From assembly GCF_964020175.1 (NCBI RefSeq), contig NZ_OZ026541.1:558001-622000 (forward strand): a stretch of DNA of 64,000 nt, written 5' to 3'. Positions 37,701-46,180 of this stretch are shown in pieces. A program made the position numbers and the translations under genes. Source of the DNA: Candidatus Mesenet endosymbiont of Phosphuga atrata (GTDB lineage Bacteria; Pseudomonadota; Alphaproteobacteria; Rickettsiales; Anaplasmataceae). Numbering within the stretch: position 1 is the stretch's first letter; each line of letters begins with the position of its first letter. The notes below the pieces were generated by a model. The model was not told the origin of the DNA. It searched no databases and worked only from the letters and a program-made list of their open reading frames with translations.

Positions 37701-40700
37701 TGCATATTATCGTCAGGCTCAAATACATCAATAACATCAGGATTATCTTTATTTTCTCCACCTCCACCATCAACATATCGTGTATTATAGTTACATTTTA
37801 TAATATCCTTTTTACCTTTTCTAGCTTTTATTATATTCATATTCTTTATTTCTAAAGTATTACTTGGTGATATTTCTATTTTTCCATATCCTCTCAGACC
37901 TTCTACTAAGTCAATAACTAGCTGATGTGCATTTTGTGAAAAATTTACTAAATCTATAGTATTGTTTCCACCACTGCCATCTAATTTTCCTGAGATATTA
38001 TCTCCTTGTAATATAAATATATCATCTTTATCCCCACCTCCAAAATCTTTGTCACCATTTTCAACTAAAAGAATGTGAGGACTATCCTTAAAACCAACTG
38101 CTACATCTCTACCTTGACCTAAAGCAATTAGAGTATGATTTCCTGTTCTTCCAACTGAATAAGATAGACCAATAGCATTAAAACAATGATATGTATTCTC
38201 ATTACCACCAAGTTGCAATGGAGCAGACGGTAAGCAAAACAATTCTCCTCCTTCTGGTTTATCTGGTCTCGTTCTGCTAAGCCTTATGTTAGTTTTCTTC
38301 TTATCCAAATATACTGTATTATCTTGATCCAATTCAATTTTTTTATCGCACTTAGTATTATCTTGACAATGATATAGCCCATAATTTTCCCTAGGAGGAC
38401 AAGGTATATCATAACAACTTCCTGAATATCCTAAATTAGTTACTTCCCGACGACTGCTATAATAACATGTATGAGAAATTATACGACAATTAGTATCAAC
38501 AAGTTTTCCAGTAGGAAAAACATACTTTTCAATATCTGTATGATCTTTTAAAAACTTAATTGCATTTTTAACTAATTCATTATTAGCTTGCTTTTCTTTC
38601 ATTAATTTTTCTAGGGATTCTTCCATTTTCATATGTAAAAATGCACGTAGACCTTCAGTAAACTTTTCTCCTCCAGTTAAGTGAATAATTTTATCTTCTG
38701 CCTCAACTGTTTTAACTGCCATATAAATATCAGTACCAATAAATATTACAGCTCCAATTGCTGCTCCAATAGGGCCAGTAACTGATGATACACCTTCTAA
38801 TAATCCAGCAATTTCAGCAACTTCTATACCAATCTCTGCAACATCAACTCCAATATAAATACTATCCCCTATAACACCAACTAGTGCATCTTGATTACCA
38901 GCTTTAAGTGCTTTGACTTGATTTACTAGGTCATAAATAACAAATGCTGAAGGAACACGTGCAAGAAAAGGTGATGCCATTCTTAAGCCTTGACCCAGTA
39001 ATACCTTTCCTTCCGAAACTAACCCTAATCCTCTAGCAGATGCAGCTTCTGCCATTTTGCTTAAAAGTGGATTACCAGCTATAAAACCCAAATTAATCGC
39101 TACACCTTCTTTATTACCACTCAGTAGATCACCCATAAGATTTTTATACATCATACCTTGCATAGCCCAGCCAGATACTCTACCAACTCTTCCAAGATGA
39201 TTCATAACTTTTGGATTACTATTAACAGTATTAATAAAATCTTGAAATCTACCTTTCTTATCTAGGAATACTGTGTTAGTAAGACCTGCGCCTTCTGCTA
39301 CTCTTTTTATCTTTTCTACTGCTCCTGGTCTTTTAAAAATATTTTTTGTTTCTTCCTTATTTTCTATTTGTTCTTTTAACTCACCTATAATGTCTTTTAT
39401 TTCTGGATCTAGTGAATCTAAATTTATACCTTTAACTTTTTCTATGAATCTTTGTTCAACATCTAAGTCAATACTCAAATCTTCAGATGCTCGTTGAGAA
39501 AATTCAAGAAGCTCACCATAAAATTCAATATTATTTGTCCTGCTTATTGCATCATTAATATTAAACACTTCTTTAATACGTTTATTTTTCTCTTCTTCTG
39601 TTATTTCCTCCTCTTCTTGTGAGTCTATACACTTAAGGCCTGCCTCACGTTTCTTTTTGCTTATAGTACACCCTCTTGTTTGTGCTAATGCCTCTTTTAA
39701 ATCTTGATCATATAACCCTATTCTTTTTTGAAGTCCAGCCTTGGTAACAAAATCCTTCATCCACTTAAATACTTTTTCATTCTCAGTAATAATTGCAACC
39801 CTTAAGCAATGCTCTATGTCTATTACGGAAATGCTTTGTCCTAATGCATCATATAAATCAACTGCCTTTTCTACACTAAGATGTGGTACGACTCTCTCAA
39901 GAAGTGACATTTGTTCTTCAGGAGAAAAGCGCTGCTGCATTATTATCTCAAAAAACATTGATTTTCTTTTATATCCAAATACTTCATAAGATGATTCTAA
40001 TGCTCCTTGCAGCACACCATGTTCATGTGCCCTATCTATTAACAAATTTGTCACTTCAAAATTACCATTTTCAATTGCAGTACAAAATGGAAAATACGCT
40101 TCACCCAATTGGGCAAGATCAAACTCGTTATATTTCAGCATATCACCCTGTTCTATGCCTAACTCTTGTGCTCTATCTAAAATGCTTTTTACTAATTCGA
40201 CATTACATTCTAGTGACTTTAGAAATATTACGTAGTGACCACGTTCTAACATTTCACGTTGTATATTTTCTTCAAACTCTTTGATTGTGTTCCATAAGTA
40301 TTCCATCGCACTAGGATCAAGAGCTTGAATTAATGATGCATTATCTCTTAGTAGTTTAAGTTGCGCCTCACTTCCAAATTCTCCTCCCAATTCTCCTGCT
40401 TTATCCCATATAAACTTAAAATTTTTAGGATCTTTGCGTATCATAGTAACAGCATATTTTTCTAATATTTCAAGTTGCATCCCCCTACGGTCTGCTGCAA
40501 GTCTTTCTGCTTTACCCAGCATAGACTTCGAATACTCATCTTGGTGTGGTAAACTAGCTAATTTTTCTGACACTGCAAGCTGCATCTCCATACTTTCTAC
40601 TCTAAATTCTTCTGCTTTATCCAGTATAAACTTCAAACTCTCATAATCTTTGCATAATAAAAGATTACCATTAGCAAAGTTTCTTAACATTTCAAGCTTG

Positions 40701-42871
40701 ATCCTCTCACGTTCTGCTCCAAATTCTTCTGCTTTATCCCATATAAACTTTAAATCTTTTAGATCTCCATTAGCGAAAGCCATTCTAAGTGCCCTATAAC
40801 CTGAGCTTTGTAACATTTCACGCTGTACATCTTTCTCAAATTCTTCTGCCTTATTCCATAAAAATTTCACTGCCTCTATACCAACACCACCAGCAATATG
40901 GAACATAGAGTAATCCTTAGCCTTTAACATACTAAGCTGTAATGTTTTTCCTTCTTTCAACTGCCCAACTTCACCCCATAAAAATTTCATCATTTTTATA
41001 TAATTTTTTTTATAATAATTTCTGTTATTTACATAGTGATTAAAAATTTCGAAAGCACCATATCCATCAGCTTCTAACATAGAAGGTAATAGTCTATATT
41101 CTTTGCTTGAATCTACTAATATTTTAACAACTTCAACATGACATCCTTGCACAGCAGACCTAAACGCTTCATAATCATTATTAGACAGTAAATGATGCCG
41201 TAGTGGTGCAAGTCCTTCATTCCTTCCTTTTGCTTCTTCCAAAAACGTTGCCACAATTTCATGATAACCACGATTAACAGCATCCATAAATGAGGGAAAA
41301 AACGTCCTTATTATCATTGGCCGAATATGTTCAAACGCTCTTGCTCTCTCAAACAAGGTGTCTACTGCTTCTTTATTGTTATGTTCAATAGCAGATAATA
41401 ATATGTCAGTGTCTTGCAACACAGTAATTTGCACTTCTTTTCCTATTTCGTTTCCTAACCTGTAGGTTACATCAAACAAGTAATTAATTACTTCTTTACT
41501 AGAGAGACGAGCTGCAGCTTTAAATATTACATGATTATTATTCTCCAATACTCCTCTTAATCTATTTGCTTCTACTTTATTTAAAAATAATTTCACAATA
41601 TTAACATCCTTTTTTTTAAGAGCATTTTCAAATATGCTTAAAGACTTATGGTCTCCTGGACACTGTAAAACTTCTAGATAATTTAAACCTTGCTCCACCT
41701 CTAATGATTTTAGTTCACTTAAAAGCATCCCTATAGCTACATGATGACTATGCTTAATAGCAGGAACAATTCCAGCAATACGACTTGTCGATTCAAATAA
41801 AGATGGCATCAAGCCCAATCTTTTTATCTCACCAAATAGAGAGTTAAAAAATTCATCACTCTTATCAGTATTATACTTAAATACTAGCTCCATAGATCCG
41901 TAGGCTAAATTTTCTTTAGAGACTCTTCCTTGAGATCTTAAATTCTGGTTATTAATAAGCTCATTGAAATAAGTTTTAGCTTCATCCCACTCATTTACTG
42001 CACAAGCAACAAAAAACTTAGCTCTTAAAAACAGAGTATCAAATGAAATACCTAAAGCTTCCTTAAAAAAATAAGGTAATTGCTGTTTGTGTTGACACTC
42101 ATAATACAATTTAAATATATTTGATAAGTCATATTTATTATAATTTAACATTGATTCATAATTTTCTATTATTGCTACACGTCCAGCTTCATTAAAATTT
42201 AATTTCTGTAGTAATGGTAAAAGAGGCAATGGGAATTTCTTATCAACACCATAACTATATGTCGCCATTGTCTTCATAACTTCTGAATAATGATTCTGAA
42301 CTAGATGAACAAAACCATCGATTTCTTGCTTAGTAAACTCGCTAATAAAACTTTGAGGTAACCTATGACCATTCACTAATTGATCTATAAATTCTTTTCT
42401 TGTAAAAATACCTTCCATTCTTTGAGATATTGTATTATATGGTATTTCCATTAAATCCATAGGCCTTACCGTACCAAGCATACGTTTAAGGCCATCCATT
42501 TTCTCATATGGCGTTGTAAAAAAATCATCTATTGCAACATCAGTACCTTTTAATCTTTCAGTTATTTCTTCATGAATAGCTAGAACCATAACTTCTCTTA
42601 GAATAGCCAGGATAGACATCAGATTTAAACTTCTTTTTTGCCTATTACTTATTTCCTCACCTGTTGATAAGCCATCTTTTAATTCTATTCCTTGCCCTTC
42701 TGCAATAGGAGAACTCTGCTTAACAGAAGGTATAGCTTCTCCGTTAGAAGAGCTGCTGCTTGTTTGAGATTGCATAGCACCATCAAAGACACTTTCCACC
42801 ATATCAGTTGTTTCAGCCTTTGAAGTTGAACTACGACCTGCATTAGAAGTATTGTAAAAATCAATTATCAT
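34703..42871 (-). CDS. Giant toxin-like protein (2,722 residues)
   Basis: One uninterrupted 8.2-kb frame. Residues 1-76 are Ser-rich; a furin-type RQKR-S site is at 77-80. Residues about 100-1150 are divergent helical/ankyrin-like repeats (recurring LKFIWDKAEEFG-type units). Residues about 1215-1410 are a hydrophobic Gly/Ala-rich region resembling the TcdA/TcdB pore-forming domain (GPIGAAIGAVIFIGTDIYMA, IIHLTGGEKFTEGLRAFL), then FPTGKLVD and RPDKPEGGELFCLPS. Gly/Asp-rich RTX-like stretches follow (FGGGDKDDIFILQGD near 1609, GNGGEDIYVI near 1910). RHKR (2418-2421) and RLRR-S (2433-2436) precede a 286-residue C-terminal domain that may be latrotoxin-like. ATG 42871 is chosen for GGGGG 6 bases upstream. 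It is likely a secreted toxin aimed at host cells; secretion route and target are unknown. Confidence 0.82.
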   Translation of the reverse strand: MIIDFYNTSNAGRSSTSKAETTDMVESVFDGAMQSQTSSSSSNGEAIPSVKQSSPIAEGQGIELKDGLSTGEEISNRQKRSLNLMSILAILREVMVLAIHEEITERLKGTDVAIDDFFTTPYEKMDGLKRMLGTVRPMDLMEIPYNTISQRMEGIFTRKEFIDQLVNGHRLPQSFISEFTKQEIDGFVHLVQNHYSEVMKTMATYSYGVDKKFPLPLLPLLQKLNFNEAGRVAIIENYESMLNYNKYDLSNIFKLYYECQHKQQLPYFFKEALGISFDTLFLRAKFFVACAVNEWDEAKTYFNELINNQNLRSQGRVSKENLAYGSMELVFKYNTDKSDEFFNSLFGEIKRLGLMPSLFESTSRIAGIVPAIKHSHHVAIGMLLSELKSLEVEQGLNYLEVLQCPGDHKSLSIFENALKKKDVNIVKLFLNKVEANRLRGVLENNNHVIFKAAARLSSKEVINYLFDVTYRLGNEIGKEVQITVLQDTDILLSAIEHNNKEAVDTLFERARAFEHIRPMIIRTFFPSFMDAVNRGYHEIVATFLEEAKGRNEGLAPLRHHLLSNNDYEAFRSAVQGCHVEVVKILVDSSKEYRLLPSMLEADGYGAFEIFNHYVNNRNYYKKNYIKMMKFLWGEVGQLKEGKTLQLSMLKAKDYSMFHIAGGVGIEAVKFLWNKAEEFEKDVQREMLQSSGYRALRMAFANGDLKDLKFIWDKAEEFGAERERIKLEMLRNFANGNLLLCKDYESLKFILDKAEEFRVESMEMQLAVSEKLASLPHQDEYSKSMLGKAERLAADRRGMQLEILEKYAVTMIRKDPKNFKFIWDKAGELGGEFGSEAQLKLLRDNASLIQALDPSAMEYLWNTIKEFEENIQREMLERGHYVIFLKSLECNVELVKSILDRAQELGIEQGDMLKYNEFDLAQLGEAYFPFCTAIENGNFEVTNLLIDRAHEHGVLQGALESSYEVFGYKRKSMFFEIIMQQRFSPEEQMSLLERVVPHLSVEKAVDLYDALGQSISVIDIEHCLRVAIITENEKVFKWMKDFVTKAGLQKRIGLYDQDLKEALAQTRGCTISKKKREAGLKCIDSQEEEEITEEEKNKRIKEVFNINDAISRTNNIEFYGELLEFSQRASEDLSIDLDVEQRFIEKVKGINLDSLDPEIKDIIGELKEQIENKEETKNIFKRPGAVEKIKRVAEGAGLTNTVFLDKKGRFQDFINTVNSNPKVMNHLGRVGRVSGWAMQGMMYKNLMGDLLSGNKEGVAINLGFIAGNPLLSKMAEAASARGLGLVSEGKVLLGQGLRMASPFLARVPSAFVIYDLVNQVKALKAGNQDALVGVIGDSIYIGVDVAEIGIEVAEIAGLLEGVSSVTGPIGAAIGAVIFIGTDIYMAVKTVEAEDKIIHLTGGEKFTEGLRAFLHMKMEESLEKLMKEKQANNELVKNAIKFLKDHTDIEKYVFPTGKLVDTNCRIISHTCYYSSRREVTNLGYSGSCYDIPCPPRENYGLYHCQDNTKCDKKIELDQDNTVYLDKKKTNIRLSRTRPDKPEGGELFCLPSAPLQLGGNENTYHCFNAIGLSYSVGRTGNHTLIALGQGRDVAVGFKDSPHILLVENGDKDFGGGDKDDIFILQGDNISGKLDGSGGNNTIDLVNFSQNAHQLVIDLVEGLRGYGKIEISPSNTLEIKNMNIIKARKGKKDIIKCNYNTRYVDGGGGENKDNPDVIDVFEPDDNMQLVVRPYTTINNSAYSKNFTYTIFPDMEGSAQVNLLANYHHKTHNDFIFNSTIADLKNINIQNIEDINLNIAGSGDIYRDVYTVKNITFSSLLPSSNKVFNLTISDIPANSNYIFNDSTQMKVGKHGNLYALQNTDKPIEEIVRDYPAIANRLNMTITVQSNNETVIVGHGKHEVLYNNPLLKSYLIGNGGEDIYVITLDEQKFWDSSFSEIGIYNVDGDSTYSTIDLRNVVKILKNVLETQVDLPEVLQDGHDLLIKLRIKVEQNTLEKILKGNNLKDILKFIFKNGSLEQHTMRDILKRYSLQRLGNQGGRNDLKNTLREALEKGNLDENLESIFQHISGESILRGILQDGLVIRVKDGLFFYQKLHIFVNNVPMKFNSIDYRDYRDSNDKVDHRITWMLKPSPLTFDKKVKTIAITTNDIEKESEIIIQKQAGNYTFMRLRNDLVVMNDHSLGESNLCTVILSNFYQEPKMQTLSIKFNDVKISLQDEKDKIENAMAFCHQGLKINNILSINDINSYDCFTFDSNKVLFLKSENDLMLLSDRGTLLISDYYSSTHNNLGLSIKLNDQTIKPEEFKSKADNPSAFKYYKPNNEQGLQIYHNQPENKHQIGLVDLKDKSTLDCDMRVIGDSLIVSSGGNTIVKVENWSYSSEAKEMIFAFSDALISNAKDIVEEFQQEKNRVGSKKAPVTHRIRHKRHKHHRNHNSQERLRRSVGIEDAVSKEESLEVEREGVPISASSSGARQGSWLNSGAALVKRFIVGSVYGVVDRVKSVVSSVSTEDRVNLPSMEGNIQFGYDTGYSIKDKTCQHEGIGSNRQQGLTVGFSDFLSHENTLLLHCTADAMDKHPIKRYQELKNKGVEVVPSTDDVAIEPGVSHAFKEFKREIKNEIKKAKPEIIASLIRGKKYRGNVGLDDVLHKCKERFSELLPKLITGKYESYEIDKTLPFNVTVSNPDEQFEKAQMWVRKTELLKKQKNTLRPATGLNDISITMSSTQVMEI

Positions 42872-43577
42872 AAAATCCCCCATGATTACATCAATTGAGT
42901 TGTCTTTACACAATTTATGATTGAATTGCAATATTATATTTTATAAATTTCTCATAATTTTACTTATAGTAAGAACAACTTCTGGTTTATTTTAGATGTT
43001 AATTTTTATCATTAATCAAAAGAGTAAAATATATTATAGATCTATTTAAAATCTCAACTACTGGATTAGTTAGAATATTCTTTGATTTATTATTTTATTT
43101 ATTCAACCACTATGGATTAGAAATCCAAAGAATGAGAAAAAGCATAGAATGCTAATTTACCAATTCTCGTTTAGAGTGATTTTATCATCTGATCAGTTAC
43201 ATTTCCCTTACAAAATAGCCAGCTGCCCATAAATCCATTCTTCAATTCCGGAAAATTTTGTTTTCTTCCCTTAATCATTTGCACTTTATACTCAAATATA
43301 GAAACATATATATGGACATGATTTGATGTAATTTTTCCTCTGATTTCTACATACCTCTTGTACTACATCTTTGGTTCTCTACCAACACTGATATTTCATA
43401 CCATATGATATATATACCAAATGGCTGCTTTTCCTCTAATATCTCCTCAAACTTACCATCAGCTATTATATACTTGAAAGCAATCCCAAATTTGGGATAA
43501 TAAAATAAAAATGCTATTTAATAAAACACTCATCAAAAAGAGGAAGATATAAAGGATTAGATAATTTATTGTATTTC
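42872..43577. other. Intergenic stretch with a decayed unknown frame
   Basis: The 700 bases upstream of the giant gene hold its promoter; TATAAT (minus strand, about 42940) is a candidate -10 box. Further on, the minus strand reads peptide fragments such as FKYIIADGKFEEILEEKQPF and later GIEEWIYGQLAIL, broken by stops. I do not recognise the family. This is probably a dead gene. Confidence 0.4.
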
Positions 43578-44975
43578 TTAAATATTTTTAAAAAATGCAT
43601 TAATTGCTGCATCTCTAAATGTTTCATTAACATCAGGGTGAGAATGACATATTCGGTAAATATCTTCTGTAGCGGCACCATATGCCATAGCTACTGCTGC
43701 TTCATTAATAAGAACATCTGCATATGCACCAATGATATGTACGCCTAATATTTCATCCTTATCTTTTGATGCTAATATTTTAACAAATCCTTCAGTATCT
43801 CCCTCTACTCTTGATCTGCCGTTTGCAGCAAAAGTAGATTTCCCAGCTTTGTATTGAACATTTTCTTTTTTTAGCTCTTCTTCTATTTTACCGATAGAAG
43901 ATACCGCAGGGTGAGTATATATCACTGAAGGAATAATGTCATACTCTACGCTTGGAAGCTGGCCTGCTATTATCTCTGCAACTGCAATTCCTTCTTCTTC
44001 TGCTTTGTGTGCCAGCATTGCCCTGCCGATTACATCGCCAATTGCATATACCCCAGAAACATTTGTTTCATATTTTTCATTTACCTTAATAAACCCACGA
44101 CTATCTTGCTCTATAATATTTTCAATTCCAAGATTTTGAGTAACTGGCCTGCGACCTACAGCCACTAATACCTTATCTACTTCAATAGTACTTAATGTAT
44201 TATCAGATGCGGATTCAATTACTATTTGTAATGCCCCAGCTTCTTTTTTAATTTCCTTAACTTTGCTACTTAATTTAAAATCAATACCTTGCTTCTTTAA
44301 AACTGACAGCAGATTCCTGCTTACTTCATTATCCGTTGAACCAGCAATTTTATCGAAAAACTCAACTACAGTAACCTTTGAACCTAATCTACTCCACACA
44401 GAAGACATCTCAAGCCCTATAGCTCCTGCACCAATTACTGCAAGCCTACCTGGAACAGTGGGAAATGATAATGCACCTGTTGAAGATACAACATCTTGCT
44501 CATCTACCTCTATTCCTGGTAAAGTAGCAACATCTGACCCTGACGCAATGATTATATGCCTTGCTTTTATGTTTTTTCCTTCAACAGAAACTGATAAATT
44601 GCCTTTTTCAAAAGAAGAAATACGACCAATTCCTGTAATTTTAGTAACTTTATAACTATTAAATAAAGAATCTATTCCTTGGCCTAACTCATTAACTTTA
44701 GCATTTTTAAAATCCATCATTTTGTTTAAGTCAAAACTTGGATTATCTACTTTTATGCCAAATTTACTGACATTGTTGACTATGTTATAATATTCATGTG
44801 AGTAATGTAGTAGTGCTTTTGATGGAATACAGCCACGATTTAAACATGTTCCACCTAAAACTGGGTTGCTGTCAACACAACCAACCTTAAGCCCAAGTCG
44901 TGCAGCTGTAATTGCACATTTATACCCAGCTGGCCCTCCCCCAATAATTATGATATCATAACAAACATCACTCAT
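43578..44975 (-). CDS. lpdA: Dihydrolipoamide dehydrogenase (second copy, E3)
   Basis: A 465-residue flavoprotein with FAD motif IGGGPAGYKC, redox disulfide Cys44/Cys49 (GGTCLNRGCIPSKAL), NAD-binding GAGAIGLEMSSVW and the C-terminal active-site HPDVNE. It is diverged from the copy at 3851-5248. The GTCLN-x-GCIPSKALL form resembles E3 of the 2-oxoglutarate dehydrogenase complex, so I assign it tentatively to that complex. It overlaps the BamB-like gene by 8 bases. Confidence 0.95.
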   Translation of the reverse strand: MSDVCYDIIIIGGGPAGYKCAITAARLGLKVGCVDSNPVLGGTCLNRGCIPSKALLHYSHEYYNIVNNVSKFGIKVDNPSFDLNKMMDFKNAKVNELGQGIDSLFNSYKVTKITGIGRISSFEKGNLSVSVEGKNIKARHIIIASGSDVATLPGIEVDEQDVVSSTGALSFPTVPGRLAVIGAGAIGLEMSSVWSRLGSKVTVVEFFDKIAGSTDNEVSRNLLSVLKKQGIDFKLSSKVKEIKKEAGALQIVIESASDNTLSTIEVDKVLVAVGRRPVTQNLGIENIIEQDSRGFIKVNEKYETNVSGVYAIGDVIGRAMLAHKAEEEGIAVAEIIAGQLPSVEYDIIPSVIYTHPAVSSIGKIEEELKKENVQYKAGKSTFAANGRSRVEGDTEGFVKILASKDKDEILGVHIIGAYADVLINEAAVAMAYGAATEDIYRICHSHPDVNETFRDAAINAFFKNI

Positions 44976-46101
44976 ATAAATTCCTTATTTTAAATAAACC
45001 ACCACCATTTGTTGTAATATAGAAAGAAGAGTCAGAAGAAACCAAACTGTGATAGGTTCCTTTTGGTATACTATTGACTTTTTCAATTGTTCCAGCACTT
45101 GGATCAATCTTCATAAGCATACCTTGATTTGTTGTAATAAATAACTTATTTTGAACAAACACAGGTTCATTAAGGTAAGTGCTATTATCTATTTTTGTTA
45201 ATTCCAAGGTCCAAATTGACTGACCATTTAGTAGATCTAGTGCTATGACCTTACTATCATCTGTGATTATAAACAAACTATTTTCATTAGCTTCCGATAC
45301 AGCTTTAACATTCAATGTTTGCAACCAAATCTCATCTCCAGAATTTAATTTAAGAGCAAATATGCCAGATCCATTTGTAACTATTACTTTTCCCCCTTGA
45401 ATTCTTGGTGTGCTAATAACATCTGTAAAAGGATGATCTAGAAAATCTGAAGTAGGTAATTTATGCTCCCAAAGCTTTTCCCCATATTCATTAAACGCTG
45501 CTATATCGCCACTTGAAAATGGTACAACAATGATATCATTATTAACTACAGGAGAAGTAGAATTTAATTTTGTAAACTCTACCTGACTACCTTGGTAACT
45601 CCATGCTAAGCTGCTATCTTTTACACTTATTGCATATAAGTAATTATCTATAGTTAAAGCTATCAGCACATCATTTAATATTGCTACTTCACCCCTAACA
45701 GGAGCTTTTAGTTCCTTTTGCCATATTATTTTACCTTTTTCGGGGTCTATTTTATAGACTACATTCTCTATCGTGCAAAAAATATAATCATATTGATATA
45801 AAAGACTTGCCCTAATATACTTTTTTGTTGGAAGATTCAACTTCCACTTTAAATCACTTAGATTTTCATTATCTAATAGATATAAATTACCTTGTGCATC
45901 TAGCACAGCTATATCATCTTTTAATACAACTGGAGCTACAATTCCTTGCGATGATTTTGTTATGATAGGCGATCTTGTTAATTGAGAAGCTTGACTTTTT
46001 ATTTGTTCTGTAGAAACATCATTTCTTATATCTTCTGCCTTATTACTAGCTGCTACTAAAGTAAGTGATAATAAAAATAATATAAGACCTAAAGTTTTCA
46101 C
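44968..46101 (-). CDS. bamB: BamB-like beta-propeller protein
   Basis: A 377-residue exported protein with an N-terminal signal sequence (KTLGLILFLLSLTLVAAS) and about seven PQQ-like propeller repeats. Typical blades read YLYAISVKDSSLAWSYQGS and VIALDLLNGQSIWTLELT. BamB helps the BAM complex insert outer-membrane beta-barrels. Unlike E. coli BamB, no lipobox cysteine follows the signal peptide, so the protein is probably soluble in the periplasm. It is translationally coupled to lpdA (8-base overlap); no functional link is obvious. Confidence 0.85.
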   Translation of the reverse strand: MKTLGLILFLLSLTLVAASNKAEDIRNDVSTEQIKSQASQLTRSPIITKSSQGIVAPVVLKDDIAVLDAQGNLYLLDNENLSDLKWKLNLPTKKYIRASLLYQYDYIFCTIENVVYKIDPEKGKIIWQKELKAPVRGEVAILNDVLIALTIDNYLYAISVKDSSLAWSYQGSQVEFTKLNSTSPVVNNDIIVVPFSSGDIAAFNEYGEKLWEHKLPTSDFLDHPFTDVISTPRIQGGKVIVTNGSGIFALKLNSGDEIWLQTLNVKAVSEANENSLFIITDDSKVIALDLLNGQSIWTLELTKIDNSTYLNEPVFVQNKLFITTNQGMLMKIDPSAGTIEKVNSIPKGTYHSLVSSDSSFYITTNGGGLFKIRNLYE

Positions 46102-46180
46102 TGTTAACTTTTAAATAACTAATTTTCTAACATATTTGTGTTCTTAAAGCAAATTAAAAGTAAAATAAATAAAGAGGTTA

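Noticed and set aside
39273-40646. Plus-strand open frames of 70-133 codons within the giant gene
   Set aside because: They are antisense to a continuous 8.2-kb coding frame, lack start sites and show no family features.
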